Shown: positions 27,701 to 42,279 of the stretch, piece after piece
Layout of the letters: each line of letters starts with the position of its first letter
How positions within the stretch are numbered: position 1 is the stretch's first letter
NCBI RefSeq assembly: GCF_027595985.1
Contig: NC_073307.1
Coordinates: 43,440,594 to 43,504,593 of the forward strand
From: Sorex araneus
Lineage: Eukaryota > Chordata > Mammalia > Eulipotyphla > Soricidae
DNA: 64,000 nt
Reading direction: 5' to 3'
Translations under genes and position numbers: made by a program
Notes under the pieces: model-generated
Told to the model about the DNA's origin: nothing
Databases searched by the model: none
The model's input: the letters and a program-made list of their open reading frames with translations, nothing else

Positions 27701-27755
27701 TCATGACAGTCTGTAGGTCTGTAAATGTATCTCATGATGATTCACTAAAATAAAA

Positions 27756-27786
<31 letters not shown>

Positions 27787-30700
27787 AGGCCATTTCATCA
27801 AGAACAAAGTATTTTTAAGGTCTTGAGCAATAGTACAGCGAGTACAGCATTTTCCTTGCATGCAGCTGACCCAGGTTCAGTCCCTGGCATCCCGTATGGT
27901 TCCCCAAGCAATGTCAGGAGTAATTCCGAGTGCAGAGCCAGAAGTAACCCGTGAGTATCGCCAGGTGTGACCCAAAAATATAATCAATCAATCAATAAAT
28001 AAATATTTTTAAGTTCAGAGAAAGAATGATTATGGTCAAGGAAAGACCAGTGAATGAGGTCAAAGTAGTAGTATCTGATCACAGGCTATTTGTAAGTGCT
28101 TATTAGATTTGAGTCCATAGTCATAGTAAGTTACATAGTTTAAGACTGATTACCAACTAGAAGATGAAAGACATATCTTACGTTTTGGATAGCCAAAAGA
28201 CCTTTACCATTAATATCTCCATATTACTCTATTCTGAAATATAACTTTTTGTTTGTTTTTTAGGCCACACCCAGAAAGGCACAAGTGTTATTCCTGGCTC
28301 TGTACTCAGAATCCCCTCTGGTAATGTTTGGGGAACCATATAGGATGTTGGGGATTGAACTTGGGTTGGCTGCATACAAGGCGAACACATCACCCACTAT
28401 ACTATCACTACAGCCCACCTATTCTGGAATGCAAATGTAAAAAAACTGAGCTAAGAGATTTTCAGGTATTTCATCAGACATTTTTATTTATTGGAATTTA
28501 ACATTTCACAAATAATAGATTGAAAATCACACCAAACATCTCATATTTTTCTAAATATGGTTTGTTATTTCACTACTAACTTTGCAATTAATTCACCTCA
28601 GAAGATACTTTAACACAATATGATATAAAAATATCAAAGGACTCAGGAAAATATTATCTAGTTTTTTCCAGTTAAAAGACTTTACATTTACAAAGTTGTT
28701 CATGATTAGATTTCAGTCATATAATGTTTCGACACCCATTCTTTCACCAATGTACTTTTCTCACCACCAACGGTCCCAGTTTCCTTTCCACACCCCCAAC
28801 CCATCCCACCTACTGCTACTATGGCAGACACTTCCTCTCTCTCTTGCTCTCTCTCTCTCTCTATATATATATATACATATATATATATAATTTTCTCTCC
28901 CTCTTTCTCTCTCTTCTCTCTCCTCTCTCCTCTCTCTCTCTCTCTCCTCTCTCTCTCTTTCCTTTTAGACCTTATGGTTTGTATTTTTCAATACAGATAA
29001 TGAAAGGTTATCAGATATATACCATTACCTGTGCTGCCCTTCACCCCACACACACACACTCTGTGGCAAGCTTCCAACCATTGACCTCTCTGGTCCCTGT
29101 TTACCCTCACCTTAGATATTAGTCTCATACTGTAGCACTGTCATCCCGTTGTTCATCAATTTAATCAAGAGGGCACCAGTAACATCTCCATTGTGAGACT
29201 TGTTGTTACTGTTTTGGGGCATATTGTTGCTGTTTTTGGCATATTTTTAGTCACTGTTTTTGGCATACCACACGGGTAGCTTGCCAGGCTCTGTCATGCA
29301 GGCTGGATATTCTCAATAGCTTGCCGGGTTCTCCAAGAAGGACGAAGGAATCGAACCAGGGTCGGCCATGTTCAAGGCAAATGCCCTACCCGCTGTGCTA
29401 TCACTCCTATGTATATATATTTTTATATCCCACAAATGAATATCATCTATTTTTCAGTCTGTAAAAGTAACACTAAACTTATAATTCCATAAAACTAACT
29501 TCTCTAAGCATATACTATCTTTATGTTCTCTGATAGAAAAGCAGATATGTAATTAAAAATTCCTACTATACTAAATTATAGAAAACATATTAAATGGAGA
29601 CAACAGGTCTTCAGTAGGAGGCTTGTCACTTGGTTGGGTGACAGGGTGGGGTGGTAAGGAATAGGAGAAAGAAGAGAACACTGTAACAATGGTGGGGAAA
29701 GTGGTCACTCTGGATCAGGAGAGGGTGCTGAAAAGTGATAAAGTGTTAACCATGAAATCCTATCATTAATAGCAATGTAAAACACAGTGCCTAAAATTTA
29801 TAATCAAAGTTCCTGTCACATAACAGAAACAAAGAACAAGAGAAGATTAAAGAGCAGGAAAACTGGGCTTCAGTAGGAAGTTTGCGACTGGGGTGGGGGT
29901 GGAAGAATGTAAGGGAAGGGAACACAGGGCAAAGGGGGAGGGAACGTGCCTGTCATTACAGGCAGGCTGGGGACAAGAGGAAAACTAGGGACACTGGTAG
30001 AAGGTAGTAGACACGTGAAGGGATTGGTATTGAAACAATGTACACCTGAAACTCAATCACAAATATTTTTATAATTCTGTAACTCATGATGGTTCAATAT
30101 AAATAAAGGGCTTTCGAAGAGGCAGACTGGGAGTGGGAGGGGAATGAGGGACATTGGTGGAGGGCAGGAACAATGGTGAAGGGATTGGTGTTGAAATACT
30201 GTATGCCTGAAACATTCACAGTATTTAAAATAAAATAAAAAATAAAAATATGGGTATGTGATCATTTGTAAAGCACCTTTCTTGCATGTGTGAGTCCTCA
30301 GATTTCATCTCTGGCACAGCACAACTACACAAAAAAATTTTAAAGTATTAATAATAATAAATATGTGTGTGCACATTAAATATCCTAAGATTATATTTAT
30401 AGACAATGAGAGAAAAAGTTCCCCTATTGAGGGGAAGGAGGGTGCAGGGGTGTTGGAGCTATACCTGTCAGTACCCAGGCTTACTCCTGGTGGTGCTCAG
30501 CAGACCTGTCTATGTGGTGCAGGAGATCTAAAACCCACACACAAGGCAAGTGCCTTAAACCCTGTACTACCTCTTTGGCCCACAAAAGTTCCTTAAAAAA
30601 GACAAAAAGAGCACAAACAACAGGCTTCACTTCATCCTGAATTGACAATGCTGTGATAATCTTGAGCCACTGTTTTACTCTACTTTAAAAGAAGACCAGG

Positions 30701-33700
30701 TCCAGGAAGATGGCTCAAAATGCTGGAATACATGTTTAGCATGTAGGAGCCACAGATTTGATGCCTAGCCATGCACAGTCCCTCAGCACTGGCAGAAGCA
30801 CCATTCAAGCACTGTGCAGGCAAAACAGACCATAGATAAAAACAGCAATAAAATAAGACCAAATCTTTGAGAAATCTTCAGTTTTAAATGATTACTAATG
30901 TTAAGAAAGTAAAACTATTAACATGACAACCATAAAATTTGCCTTTGAAAATATTTTATCTTTTTTTTTTTTGTTTGTTTGGTTTTTTTTTTGCTTTTTG
31001 GGTCACACCCGGCGATGCACAGGGGTTACTCCTGGCTCTGCACTCAGGAATCACTCCTGGCGGTGCTCAGGGGACCATATGGGATGCTGGGAATCGAACC
31101 CGGGTCGGCCGCGTGCAAGGCAAATGCCCTACCCGCTGTGCTATTGCTCCAGCCCCCGAAAATATTTTATCTTTAAATAATAGGACACTGATAAATACTG
31201 TTAGAAATCCTTACATGAAATGTAAAATCCTTACATATCATGTAAAATCAAAGAAATTTTGAAATAGTTTTAGTCCAAATAATTTGATTTTATGAGGAAA
31301 AAAAACTGAGGTGCAAGAAATTAAGAGATTGATCAAGAAAATTAGCTTATTTGTAATAAAAATTGGATGTGTGGCATCATCAATGATTTAATACTTCCTT
31401 TCTACTTTTTACAAGGTTGGTAAGAATGATCGCAAATTCAAACAGTGCGCAGGGATCATCAGGTTCTTGCACATCTACTGTATGTATTGCACTATGCAGG
31501 ACAATACATTTCTTATAAGATTAAAAGGCTGTCATGAAGAGAAATAAAAGTAATAGCAAAGGTGTCCAAACCTCCAACTTTAATTGAAAAGAAATTAAAT
31601 AGAATTAAATAAAAAAGAGTTAAAATGAAAGCAAGTTGATCTATCTCAAATAGTAAGTTGGAAAATGAGCTGATAGCAAAATTTAAAAGCATATTTTGAA
31701 GTGTATATTTTAAGTGCAGATGGTATAACCTTTGAAGAAAAAAAAGTAAACTTCCTACATGATAATAAAACTATGGTCACAAAAGAATCAATTATTGGGT
31801 TGGAGAGATAGCACAGGACTTAAGAATACAGCCAATCGTATTTTTGGTTTGTGCACACAGCCAATCCAGGTTCATTTCCCACAGTACCCCCAAAGCAATG
31901 CAGGGATAATCCTAAAGCACAAAGCTGGCAGTAGCCATCCAGCACCACCAAGTGTGGCCCAACTCACTAAAAAAATAATAATAACTAACTCTGTTATCAG
32001 CAAGAACCCTAAAACACAGAGCTGGGAATAACCTCCAAGCAATAGTGGGTGTGGTCCCCACTAAAGAAAAGAAGAATTTAATTTGGAAACATGAGAAGGA
32101 GTAATGGTGTGGCCCCCCAACAAAAAATAAAGAATCAGATTTGGAAACATAAAAAGGAACATTATTAAAACTACGTGAAAACAAATGTTTTCATAAAACC
32201 CATTGATTTTAAATATTTATGTTTAAAAAATCTGTAAGAACAATTTAGTGGACAAGAGAAAGTAAGGTATGTGTGGATAGGGTGGGGGGTGGTATAAATC
32301 AAGTTAAAAGGGTAAACTGTATGGTAAATGCTATTAAAAACAAAGAAGTAAAAGAAGGTCCATAGAAAAGTTATAATAGTTGACAAGTTTGACATTGGCA
32401 GTAAGATATTTACACTTATTTTAAGAAAAAAAGAATGGTTTTAATTCTATACCTACAAATACGTGCCTATATACATATATGCACACATGCACATATATAA
32501 AAATCAAAGTTCTGTTTTATTTGCAACAATAATCTCATTTAAAATATGGGGATGTGTGTGTGTGTGTGTGTGTGTGTGGTTGCAAAGGATCAAACCCAGA
32601 GCCTGACATATACAAGCCATGTGCTCTAACACTGGTCCGCATACCTGACCTTATGGCCTTAATCTAAATTTTTCTTTTGGGTAGACTATCCAAGCAGTGC
32701 TCAGCAGATTCAGGAAATACTCATAAGAATTCTCAGCTACACTGATCAGTTAAGGGCCCAAAGATGTGGTGCTGCTGGGGTCCTATGGTACTAGGGACCA
32801 TATGGGCCACCCATGAAGTACGCAGGGGCCTTCAAGACTACAAATGTCTGTTCTTCGGGAACCAGGTGGGACTGAGAACTATACCAGGTTGGGTGCAGGA
32901 CAACTATCTTAACCCTAGGATTATCTCACTAGGCCCTAAACTCAATTTTTATAAAGAGATTTACTCCCTATAAAGAGTACTCTTTAGTCTTTATTAAAAA
33001 GAATATGGTTATTCTGGATGTGTTTAGACAAAACTTTTCAAAATATTAAGTGAAAATAAACAACATGCAAACTAACTAGCAAAGCTAATTTTCTGTGATT
33101 ATCAAGATTTTCTTTTTATGACAGTCAACGTAAAATTAATTTCCTAGAAGGATACACGAAGACTGGGAATGAGGACAAAAAGTTGGTGGGGGAGATTCTT
33201 AGCTTACATTTTATACTTTTCTATAAAATTTGAATTTTTTCCATATGGATATATTATCTTGATGCAAAATGTTCTCATAAAACTTTAAAAAAATTTAAAG
33301 GACTATGTATATTAAAAACTCCTACAAGTTAGAGTTACAAATAACATAGGTAGAAATTTATTCACCTGATTCAAGTAATTAAAATCAGGAAACTTTCAAC
33401 CAAATACTGATGAAACAGTACTTATAGTCACATACTAAAAGATTACAAATGTCCATGAAATGCTTTACTTACAATCCTCCTTCTAGGAAATTACAAACAT
33501 TTTCATCTCTCTTAGATACCAAATGGAATGTCTCCCTGATGATCTGCTGTTGTGTATCTTCACTCTGAGAAGGAATAATTCATATACATTAGGATTAAGT
33601 TTTTAAGATTAACAACATTTCAGAATTAAAAAAATAAAAGGTATCAATGTCTGACAAACTTATCTATTAGAAATGTCCATAAAAAATTCATGGATTATAT

Positions 33701-36700
33701 ATTACAAAAGTAAATCCCAACTCTTTAAAATATTACTTTGTTTTACTACAGTAAAACAAACTTATTTCTAAGCTTCAAAAAACAGAAGGCCAAAAATATA
33801 ACTCAATGGGTTGAGCAAATGTTTTACATAAAAGAAGTCTGGTTTTTATTCATGGTGACTGAGAGCCATAATGAGTAATTCCTGAGCACTACCAAATGGG
33901 ACCCAACCAAAGGAAAATATATATGATAAGAAATACATAAAATAATTATTTTAGACAATAGTGAAAGTGAGATTAGACAGTAGTCAAAGGACTTTTGTAA
34001 AATTTTAAAATAAATGAGTAAACAGGAAGAGGGAAAGTTATGAATAATTTATAATCTAGTCTATATTTTATTAGGAGAAAGATACAGAAGTTTGGACTGG
34101 CCAATTAATTTACCTAATTGCATACTGAGAGGTAAGAGTCCATTCGCCTTGCTCATAGTTATATAAGAATAGCCTAAGAACAAGAATTGCCTTAAAAATA
34201 TTTATTGAATTCACCAAGTAATTAATATCCCAGTAAAGAAAAGAATCCTTAAACATTTCAGTAAAAACTGGGCAAACTGATGAACTACAAATTTACAGAA
34301 AAAAAATATGATAGACATAAATGAAAAGATACTAAGCCTCATTAGCAATGAAGTGGAATACAACTTAACAGAGAGATCCATATACACAATATACACAACA
34401 AATATAAAATTCAGACAACAACAAGTACTGACAAAGATATGGCACCACGAAACTCTCATCCTAAGACCCAAGAAATAGTTCAGTGACTTTGAGCATCTGG
34501 TTCAAGACATAACTTCTATCTTAGAACAGAACAGAAATAATAGAACAGATGCACTAAGTACAGTCCTAAAGACTCTGCTATCAGGGAACCCTGGTCACAT
34601 AGCAATCAGGTGTCTGTGAGCACAAGTAAAGGGAAGCAACCCCCAGTAAGCACCTACACTAAGACATATGTGTGAGCAGACCTGGCAGTATGACTCCTGG
34701 CAAACATGCATACAATCACCACAGCAGTCCCTGGTAAACACTACAATTACACTTGTGAACACCCAAACTGGAGTAAAACCCCCAGTGAGCCTGTGCTCAA
34801 GCACTGCAACTAATGGAGTGTGAATCCAAGTGAGCACCAAAATCTGATACACAAGCATACCACAATAGGCAAGTGCCACCACCATGTGTGAGATCCCTGG
34901 TCATTCCAAGTATAATAACAACATTGGTGAAGGAATTCTCAACCTGTGGTAGGGAAAGGACAGTTGGGGACCTGTGGTGAAAGGGCTTGCCTTGCATGTG
35001 GCCAGGTGACCCAGGTTCCATCCCTGGCACCACATATGGTCCCCCAAACCTTGCCAAGAGTGACCTCTGGATAAAGGGCCAGAAGTCAGGAGCACCACCA
35101 AACGTGGCCCAAACACAAATAAATAAATGGTACAATCATTTGGGAAAATTATTTCTACTCTAGACACTAAGCTAAACACTAACACAAAGAACACATAGCC
35201 AAACTACAAAACTCTATAGCAATTTTGAAATTCTTCAATAATCAATTGGAAAAGGTTGTTTGTTTAGCTAGGTTGTTTGTTAGCTATGCTGAGCTATACT
35301 TAGGGTCTACCAGGCTCTTGCCCAGTGATGCTAACAGAGCCATGAGCTAGGAATGGCTCTACTAGCTCAACTACTTAAGCCATCTCACTGGTCCCAGAAA
35401 AATGTAACTTTTAAAAAATACCATTTATGGTCAAGGATGTAGTTCAGTAACAGAGCATATATACTGCATGTGTGAGACAATGAGTTTGACAACTAGTACC
35501 TCAAAATATACCATTTTGTAAAACCCTAACAAAATATATTCAGCTTTTTGTGTGTGTGTGCTACAAGTAATTGAAACAAAAACATGCAAGACAAAATTTT
35601 GGGAGAGAAGAAATGTAACTATTGAAAAGTTTTTGAGTAAATGAAAAATATTCCATTTCTCTGCTATGGGGCATGAAAAACTGAAAATCTAATCTGATTC
35701 CACAACTTACATATTAGGCAGAATACCACAAAAACAATTTCATGTAGAAAGCAGAGGAACTTGGAGTGAAAGGAGTATAGAATCTGCACACTGACTACAT
35801 GGATTTACTCTTGGGTGTATTAATTGTATGGCCTTGATTAAGTTACTTAACCTACAGAATCTTAGTGTATCTCATTTGTGGCAGAGAGAAAATAATATGT
35901 GCCTAATATTGTTATGTAATGACTGCATTAACATACATAATTCTCTTTAAAATAATACCAGACATGCAATCATTGACACTACTTTATTTTAAAATATCTA
36001 ACTCTAGGCCTTGTCATCATCTATAAAACAAGCTCTAGAATTTTATTGATAGTATAAAGATCTTACAGGAAGTTTTAAGAAAAATTATCTATTGTTGCTT
36101 AAAAGTAACATTAAATGTGCTACAGCTAACTATTTCCATTATTTTAAGAATTTCTCACATAAACTTCTAAACAGTCATTCTTAATTATCCAGCATGTTCA
36201 ACTACAGAAATCAATACTGGAAAGAATGTCTGAAAATTTTAATCCAACACCCAAAGGCTATGCTAAGATTAAATAAATGAAATCTGCTGACATAAGACAA
36301 TTTTCCTTTCCTTAGGAGTCAATTTAATTTATCAACTTTCATAAAGAAACCTGGAGCTTGCTTCCGGCTGATCAAATTTCCTAACACGTTTCCTAACAGA
36401 AGTCAAAAGCTATACATTTCAGTGAATCATATTCCAGGATAAAGTCAGTGTAAAGACAACTAGATTTACATAAAGGCAAGAATACTTATTAATTAAAATA
36501 CTTCTTAATGTGGGGCTGACAAGATAGTACAGGAGGTGCCTGGCTGACCTGGGCTCATCCTCAGGTTCCCATATGGTGTCGCCTGAGCACCTCCTGGAGT
36601 GATTCCTGAGCACAGAGCCAGGAGCAAGCCAGGAGCACAACTAGGCATGGCCCCAAAACAAATGTTTTATATAAGTTTTTCAAAATAAAATCTTCAGAAT

Positions 36701-39700
36701 TAAAGTCAGAGTTACTGATATGATGACAAATAACATACTAGAATATTCAAGAAAAACAACCTGATTTTTCACCAGCAAGATCAGTGTTGACAAAGAAAAA
36801 TAACTTAGGAGGGAATTTACTAAAAATTCAGAGAACAGAATGCTCAAAGTTGTATAACATCTGAGCCCAAAGGAAAACTTTGTGCAAAACAAAAACAAAA
36901 ACCCCACAGAATCAAGAAGCATCAATATAGAACAATAATTACTTCATTTTGCATTTAAAGAAATCTAAGGACTAAGATTCAGAGTACTTCAATATTTAGA
37001 AATCATAAAAACAAAAAGGCTCCCACAAAAAAGGTAGAGAGAAGGTCAAAATCTATATTGGAACTCATTCTAATGTTTTATTAAATTTCCTTAGAGAAAA
37101 TTCCTCTGTTATGTTCACTCACAGACCATTAAAATATAGTTAAAATGCTTATTAGCACAGGGGGCAGAATGTGGCCCAATGGTCAAACATATGCACAGGC
37201 CCACATGCATGAGATCTGGGATTAATCCCAGGCACTGACCAAAAAAGAAAAGAAAAAAAGGAAAGAAAAAGATTGCTTAGCACAACAACAACAACAAAAG
37301 GCACTCAACAAGTGGCAGTTATTATTAGACTAATAACATTATTATTTTGAAATAGGGGCCAAGCCTAATCATACTGAGGCTACTTCTAGTTGGGAGCTCA
37401 GGGGTTGCTCCTGGAGGTGCTCAGAGACCATCTAGTGCCAAATATCAAATCCACGCTTCATGCAGGAAAAACACACACACAGTCTCAGTTCATTAATCAG
37501 CCTGGTCCAATGGTGGCTATTATTATCACTCTAAAACCATTATCTGAGAGCTGAAGATAGTAGAGGGGCTAAGGCACTTGACATGCCCATGGCTGATCCC
37601 AGTTCAATCCCTAGTACTATATATGGTCCAAAGAGCAGCTCAAGGTGTGATCCCTATGCATCACCAGATATAGTCAATACATATTTAATTAAAAAATTAA
37701 AAATATAACCACATTGAGGTGCTGGGGAGGCTGAGTGATAAGACTCGTGCCTTTCAAGTGTGAAACTCTGGATTTAATCCCCAGAACTGTAAGGCTAAAA
37801 TTAGGTTACTTTAAACAACTAGTTAACATACTAAGATGCTTCCTAGTATTAGTGGGAAATATTTTTTTTCATTTAAATAAGTAGGTGAGAAGGCAATAAA
37901 CTGATTTTTTGTACTTAAAGAATTTGAACCATGTTGGAAACTGAAATGTGGTAGAACTCCAAAACAAGGTAAAATTGCAGGGATGGGTGGAGGGGAAGGA
38001 AGAAGTAGGAAATATTTAATTAAGATACCACAACAACCTACAGTGAGCAAATAATCTTTTCAATAAATGGTGCTGGGAAAACTAGATATCCAACATGCTA
38101 AAGAATGAAGTTAGAGCCATGACTATTTCTCAGCAGTAGAGCATTTTCCTTGCAAGTGTGAAATTCTGGGTCCTACTTCCAATTCAGAGGGAAAATTAAA
38201 AAAAAGTTATACCCCTACCTCACAACATACATGAAACTAACACAAAATGTATCACAGACCTAAATGTAAAAACTAAACTATAAAAATCTCGAAAGGTAAA
38301 GTAGGCATTGATTTTTATGATCTTAGGTTATTAGACAAAGGTATCTTAAATATAACACTGAAAGCAGAAGCAGAAACATAGTATAAAATGGAAATCAATA
38401 TAAAAGTTTTATAAAAATTAACATCAAGGGGACAAGAAGGCTCAAATGGCCAGAGCGCATGCTTTTCATCTGGGAGCTCCCGCTCTGATCCCCTGCACTC
38501 TGCACTTCACCCAACACTGCCAGAATGATCCCTGCCCCAAACATCACACTGAAGAGCAGCCTCTGAACAATGCTCCCCCCAAAAAAATAAAAACAACAAA
38601 AATTCGTATCAAAATTAAAATCACATGAGACTTTGGCATTCACTGGACTCAAAAAGTCAGTAACTACGAAGTTAAAGAAGGCAGTAAGAAATTGGAAACT
38701 GTACATCACTGATGAGACTGTAAAATGATACCCTGGAAAAGTTTGGTATTTCTTCATACACCTGGAAACTCCACTCCTAGATATACACCCAAGAAAATAA
38801 AAAACATGTACACACAAAAAATTGTACATGATGTTCAGAGCAATCTTTTTGTTTTGTTTGGGGGCCACACCCAGCAGTGCTCAGGGATCTCTCCTGGAGG
38901 TGCTTCAGGGAACTATATCAAGTGGCAGAGAATGAACTTAGCTCAGCTACAATGAAGGCAGGTGCCCTACTAGCTGTACTATTTCGATCCCTGTTTAAAG
39001 CAATCTTATTTATAGTAATCAAACAACCAATACCTAAGGCTGGAAAGATAGCTGAGGATGTTTGAGGCATGGGACATCAGTTCAATCTCCCCACACAACA
39101 TAAACCCTCAGATAATGCCTTGAAGATATCCAGAGCACCAACAAATCCCCAGCAACAAAAGGCCTAAGTATCTCCACATTCATGAATCCTAGTATTGAAT
39201 CACTTAGTCCAAATGGATGAGTATTGACAGAACAGCCTCCAGGTCAACTAAGCACTGCTGGGTAAACCACTTCCCCTCCCAGAAAAAAAAAAATTTACAA
39301 ATTCATAGTAAGGGCAGAGAGAGTACTGCAGGTAGAGTGTCTTGCACACAGCTGACCAAGGTTAGAGGCCCTGCACCCCATATGATAGCCAGGATTGATC
39401 CCAGAGCACAGAACTAAGAATAAGCCCAAGGACCTATGTATGTGACACCAAAAAATAATTAAAATTAGAATAGTTTCTTCTGGAGCCATTGTGTAGTCAT
39501 TAAAACTTTTTTTCTGGATATGACACCAAAAGCACAGGAGACAAAAACAATGAAACAATATAGTTTGATCTCCCCCAAATTAAACACTTTGTGTATCAAA
39601 GTACATTATTCATGGTAAAAAGGATAACATGTTTTGGTTGAAAAAGCTAGTCATGAGAGGAGAGGGGAAAAATAAAAGTTGTTCATCTCATAATAAGTTG

Positions 39701-42234
39701 ACTACAATGGGCTATAGACATAGTATAGTAGGTAAGGCTTCTGTGCAAGTGGCTGGTCCAGTTCAATCTCTTGTGCCCCATAAGGCCCCCTGAGCTCTGC
39801 CAGAAGTGATCCTTGAGTGCAGGACCAGGAGTAAGCCTTGAGTAAGGTGTAGTCTGAAAAACAAAATGCAACAATGAAAAAGAAAGTTTCTACAAGGCAA
39901 CAAAAAAATAAACCACCAAGGTAAAAATGGTCAAGGGACTTGAATAGATATTTCTTGAAAGATATACAAGTGGTCAGTAAGCACACAAAAAAAATGTGCA
40001 GCAAAGATATACTTATATCCCACAACTGCCTGCCACCCTTTAAATTCATCCATCAGCCTGGTTTTACAGATTCACAACTAAATCTCCAAGGAGATGCAAG
40101 CCAAGTTACTGAAATTCACAGGTTCACCAGTCTCCCAGCCAAAGACTCTGGGGGACTCTCAGAAAGGAGCAAGCCAAGTCCCCACCTTGCCAAAGCCCCA
40201 GTAGCCACCTCCATACCCCATAGCTACCACCATGTAAGAGTCCCCACCCTGCAGAAGCCCCAGCAGCTACAACCACACCCCACAGCCATTACCACATAAA
40301 CTCACTGGCCCAGTTCTACATCCTGGTTTCTGGAGCATGTAGCCATATGCAGACCACACAACACCTCCAAATTCTAAAGTCCTGGGGCTGGAGCAATAAT
40401 AGCACAGCGGGTTGGGCATTTGCCTTGCACGCGGCCGACCTGGGTTTGATTCCCAGCATCCCATGCAATCAGGAGTAATTCCTGAGTAATTCAGGAGTAA
40501 TTCCTGAGTGCAGAGTCAGGAATAAACCCTGTGCATCGCCAGGTGTGACCCAAAAAGCAAAAAAAAAAAAAATTCTAAAGTCCTGACACCCCAGCAGGAG
40601 CATACCAAATTAGTAACATAAAAGCTAAATAAACTCAACAAGGAAACTTCAACAAGCAACAAACAGCTTAGCAAACCCTCTGGTAAGGATTTAAGGACTC
40701 CAAAGAGAGATATAATTATTTTCACAATTTTTTTTTACTAAAGTAGTTTTTGATAATTCCAAAAGCCATTTAGTTGTACAAGTAACATAAAGTAAGTTAT
40801 TTTGTGCCTTCTAAGAGAACATGCTTGGGAGGTAGCTGGGAAAATGGGGACACTGGTTGAGAGAAGGTCAATCTGGTGGTGGGACTGGTGCTGGAACATT
40901 GCATGCCTGTAACAACTATATTATGAACAACTTTGTAAACCACAACATTTAAATAAGATACACTCAGTATTGTCAATCATTAGGAAATGTAAAACTAAAC
41001 CACAATACAATACCAGTTAAAACCTAAAAAATCGCAAGTACTATTAAGGATATAAAGAAACTGAAAACCTAGTGCACTATTAGTGGGAACGTAAAAATAG
41101 TACAGCTGCTATGGCAAATGACACAGATGTCCTCAAGAAAAAGTAAAATACAAAACTTCCACTTGATCCCACAACTCTACTCTAGATATGTACCCCAAAG
41201 AAATGAAAATAGAAACAGATTTATTCACCCAACTTTTCATTAAACCTAATGACCCATGTTCACTGTGGCATTTCACAATAACCCAAAGGTGGAAGGAACC
41301 AAGTGTTTATTAACAGATGAGTAAATCACATGTAGAATACTCATATTTTCTATGGAATATTATTCAGGTTTAAAAAGAAAGGCAATTTTGACACAGCTAC
41401 AACTTAACAACATAATGCTGTGAAATATGCCAGTCACAAAATAGTATATGATTCTTCTTACATGAGACTCCCAAAATAGTTAAATTTGAGATAGAAAATA
41501 GAATGCTTTTTGATAGGGGTTGTGAGAGGAGAGGATGGTGAGTTCATTTAGCATTTACAGAATTTCAACCCAAAGAGATGGGAAAAGCTCTACATGTGGA
41601 TTGTGGTGATGGCTGCACAATAAAGTAAATGTTCTGGCAGCCATACTTGGATGCTAAGTTTTATGCTATACATATTTTATCACTGGTTGTTTACTAACAA
41701 CAACCCTACAATATATTAATGACTGGAAATAGCAGGTTATATACCGGATAGGGATAGGATGAATTGACAATGTTTGCCACACTTAATTAGATAGGCACAG
41801 TAATCAAAACAATTCAGTGAGTCTGACACTTTGAAAAAGAACTCATCAGAGAACAATGACGGCAGCTAGTAACAAAGAACAATGACGGCAGCTAATAACT
41901 GCTAGATTGCACCAGACTTCAAGCAAGGCAGGAAAGGTGTAAATGCTTCAGAGCCAACTGGCCAGGGTAATCTATAGAGTTGTTTTCTCAACATTTTCCA
42001 ACAATGGTCCCCTTCCAGCCTTGTTTCCTTCCTGTAGTCCCCCTTTCCTACCACGTGGCCCAGTGGTCCCAGGCCCTGGCCTCTCATTTATACAATTATC
42101 ATCTGTAGACCCTCAGAATACCCTGGAGGCCCATAAGGAGCCATATAGCCCCCAATTGAGAACAATGATCCAGACAGCTTCACAGAAACTTTGCTCCCCT
42201 ATAATTAAGGTTGTAAAATGCCAGGGGAGGGTGT

Positions 42235-42279
<45 letters not shown>

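Larger units (their letters stand above)
38040..41640 (+). mobile_element. ancient L1 3' half, broken by later insertions
   Basis: L1 sequence in order: AATGGTGCTGGGAAAACTAG (38067), CTACCTCACAACATACATG, GTCAAGGGACTTGAATAG (39930), TCTATGGAATATTATTCAGG (41350) and a 3' UTR to about 41640. Several SINEs and one larger element interrupt it. Confidence 0.8.
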
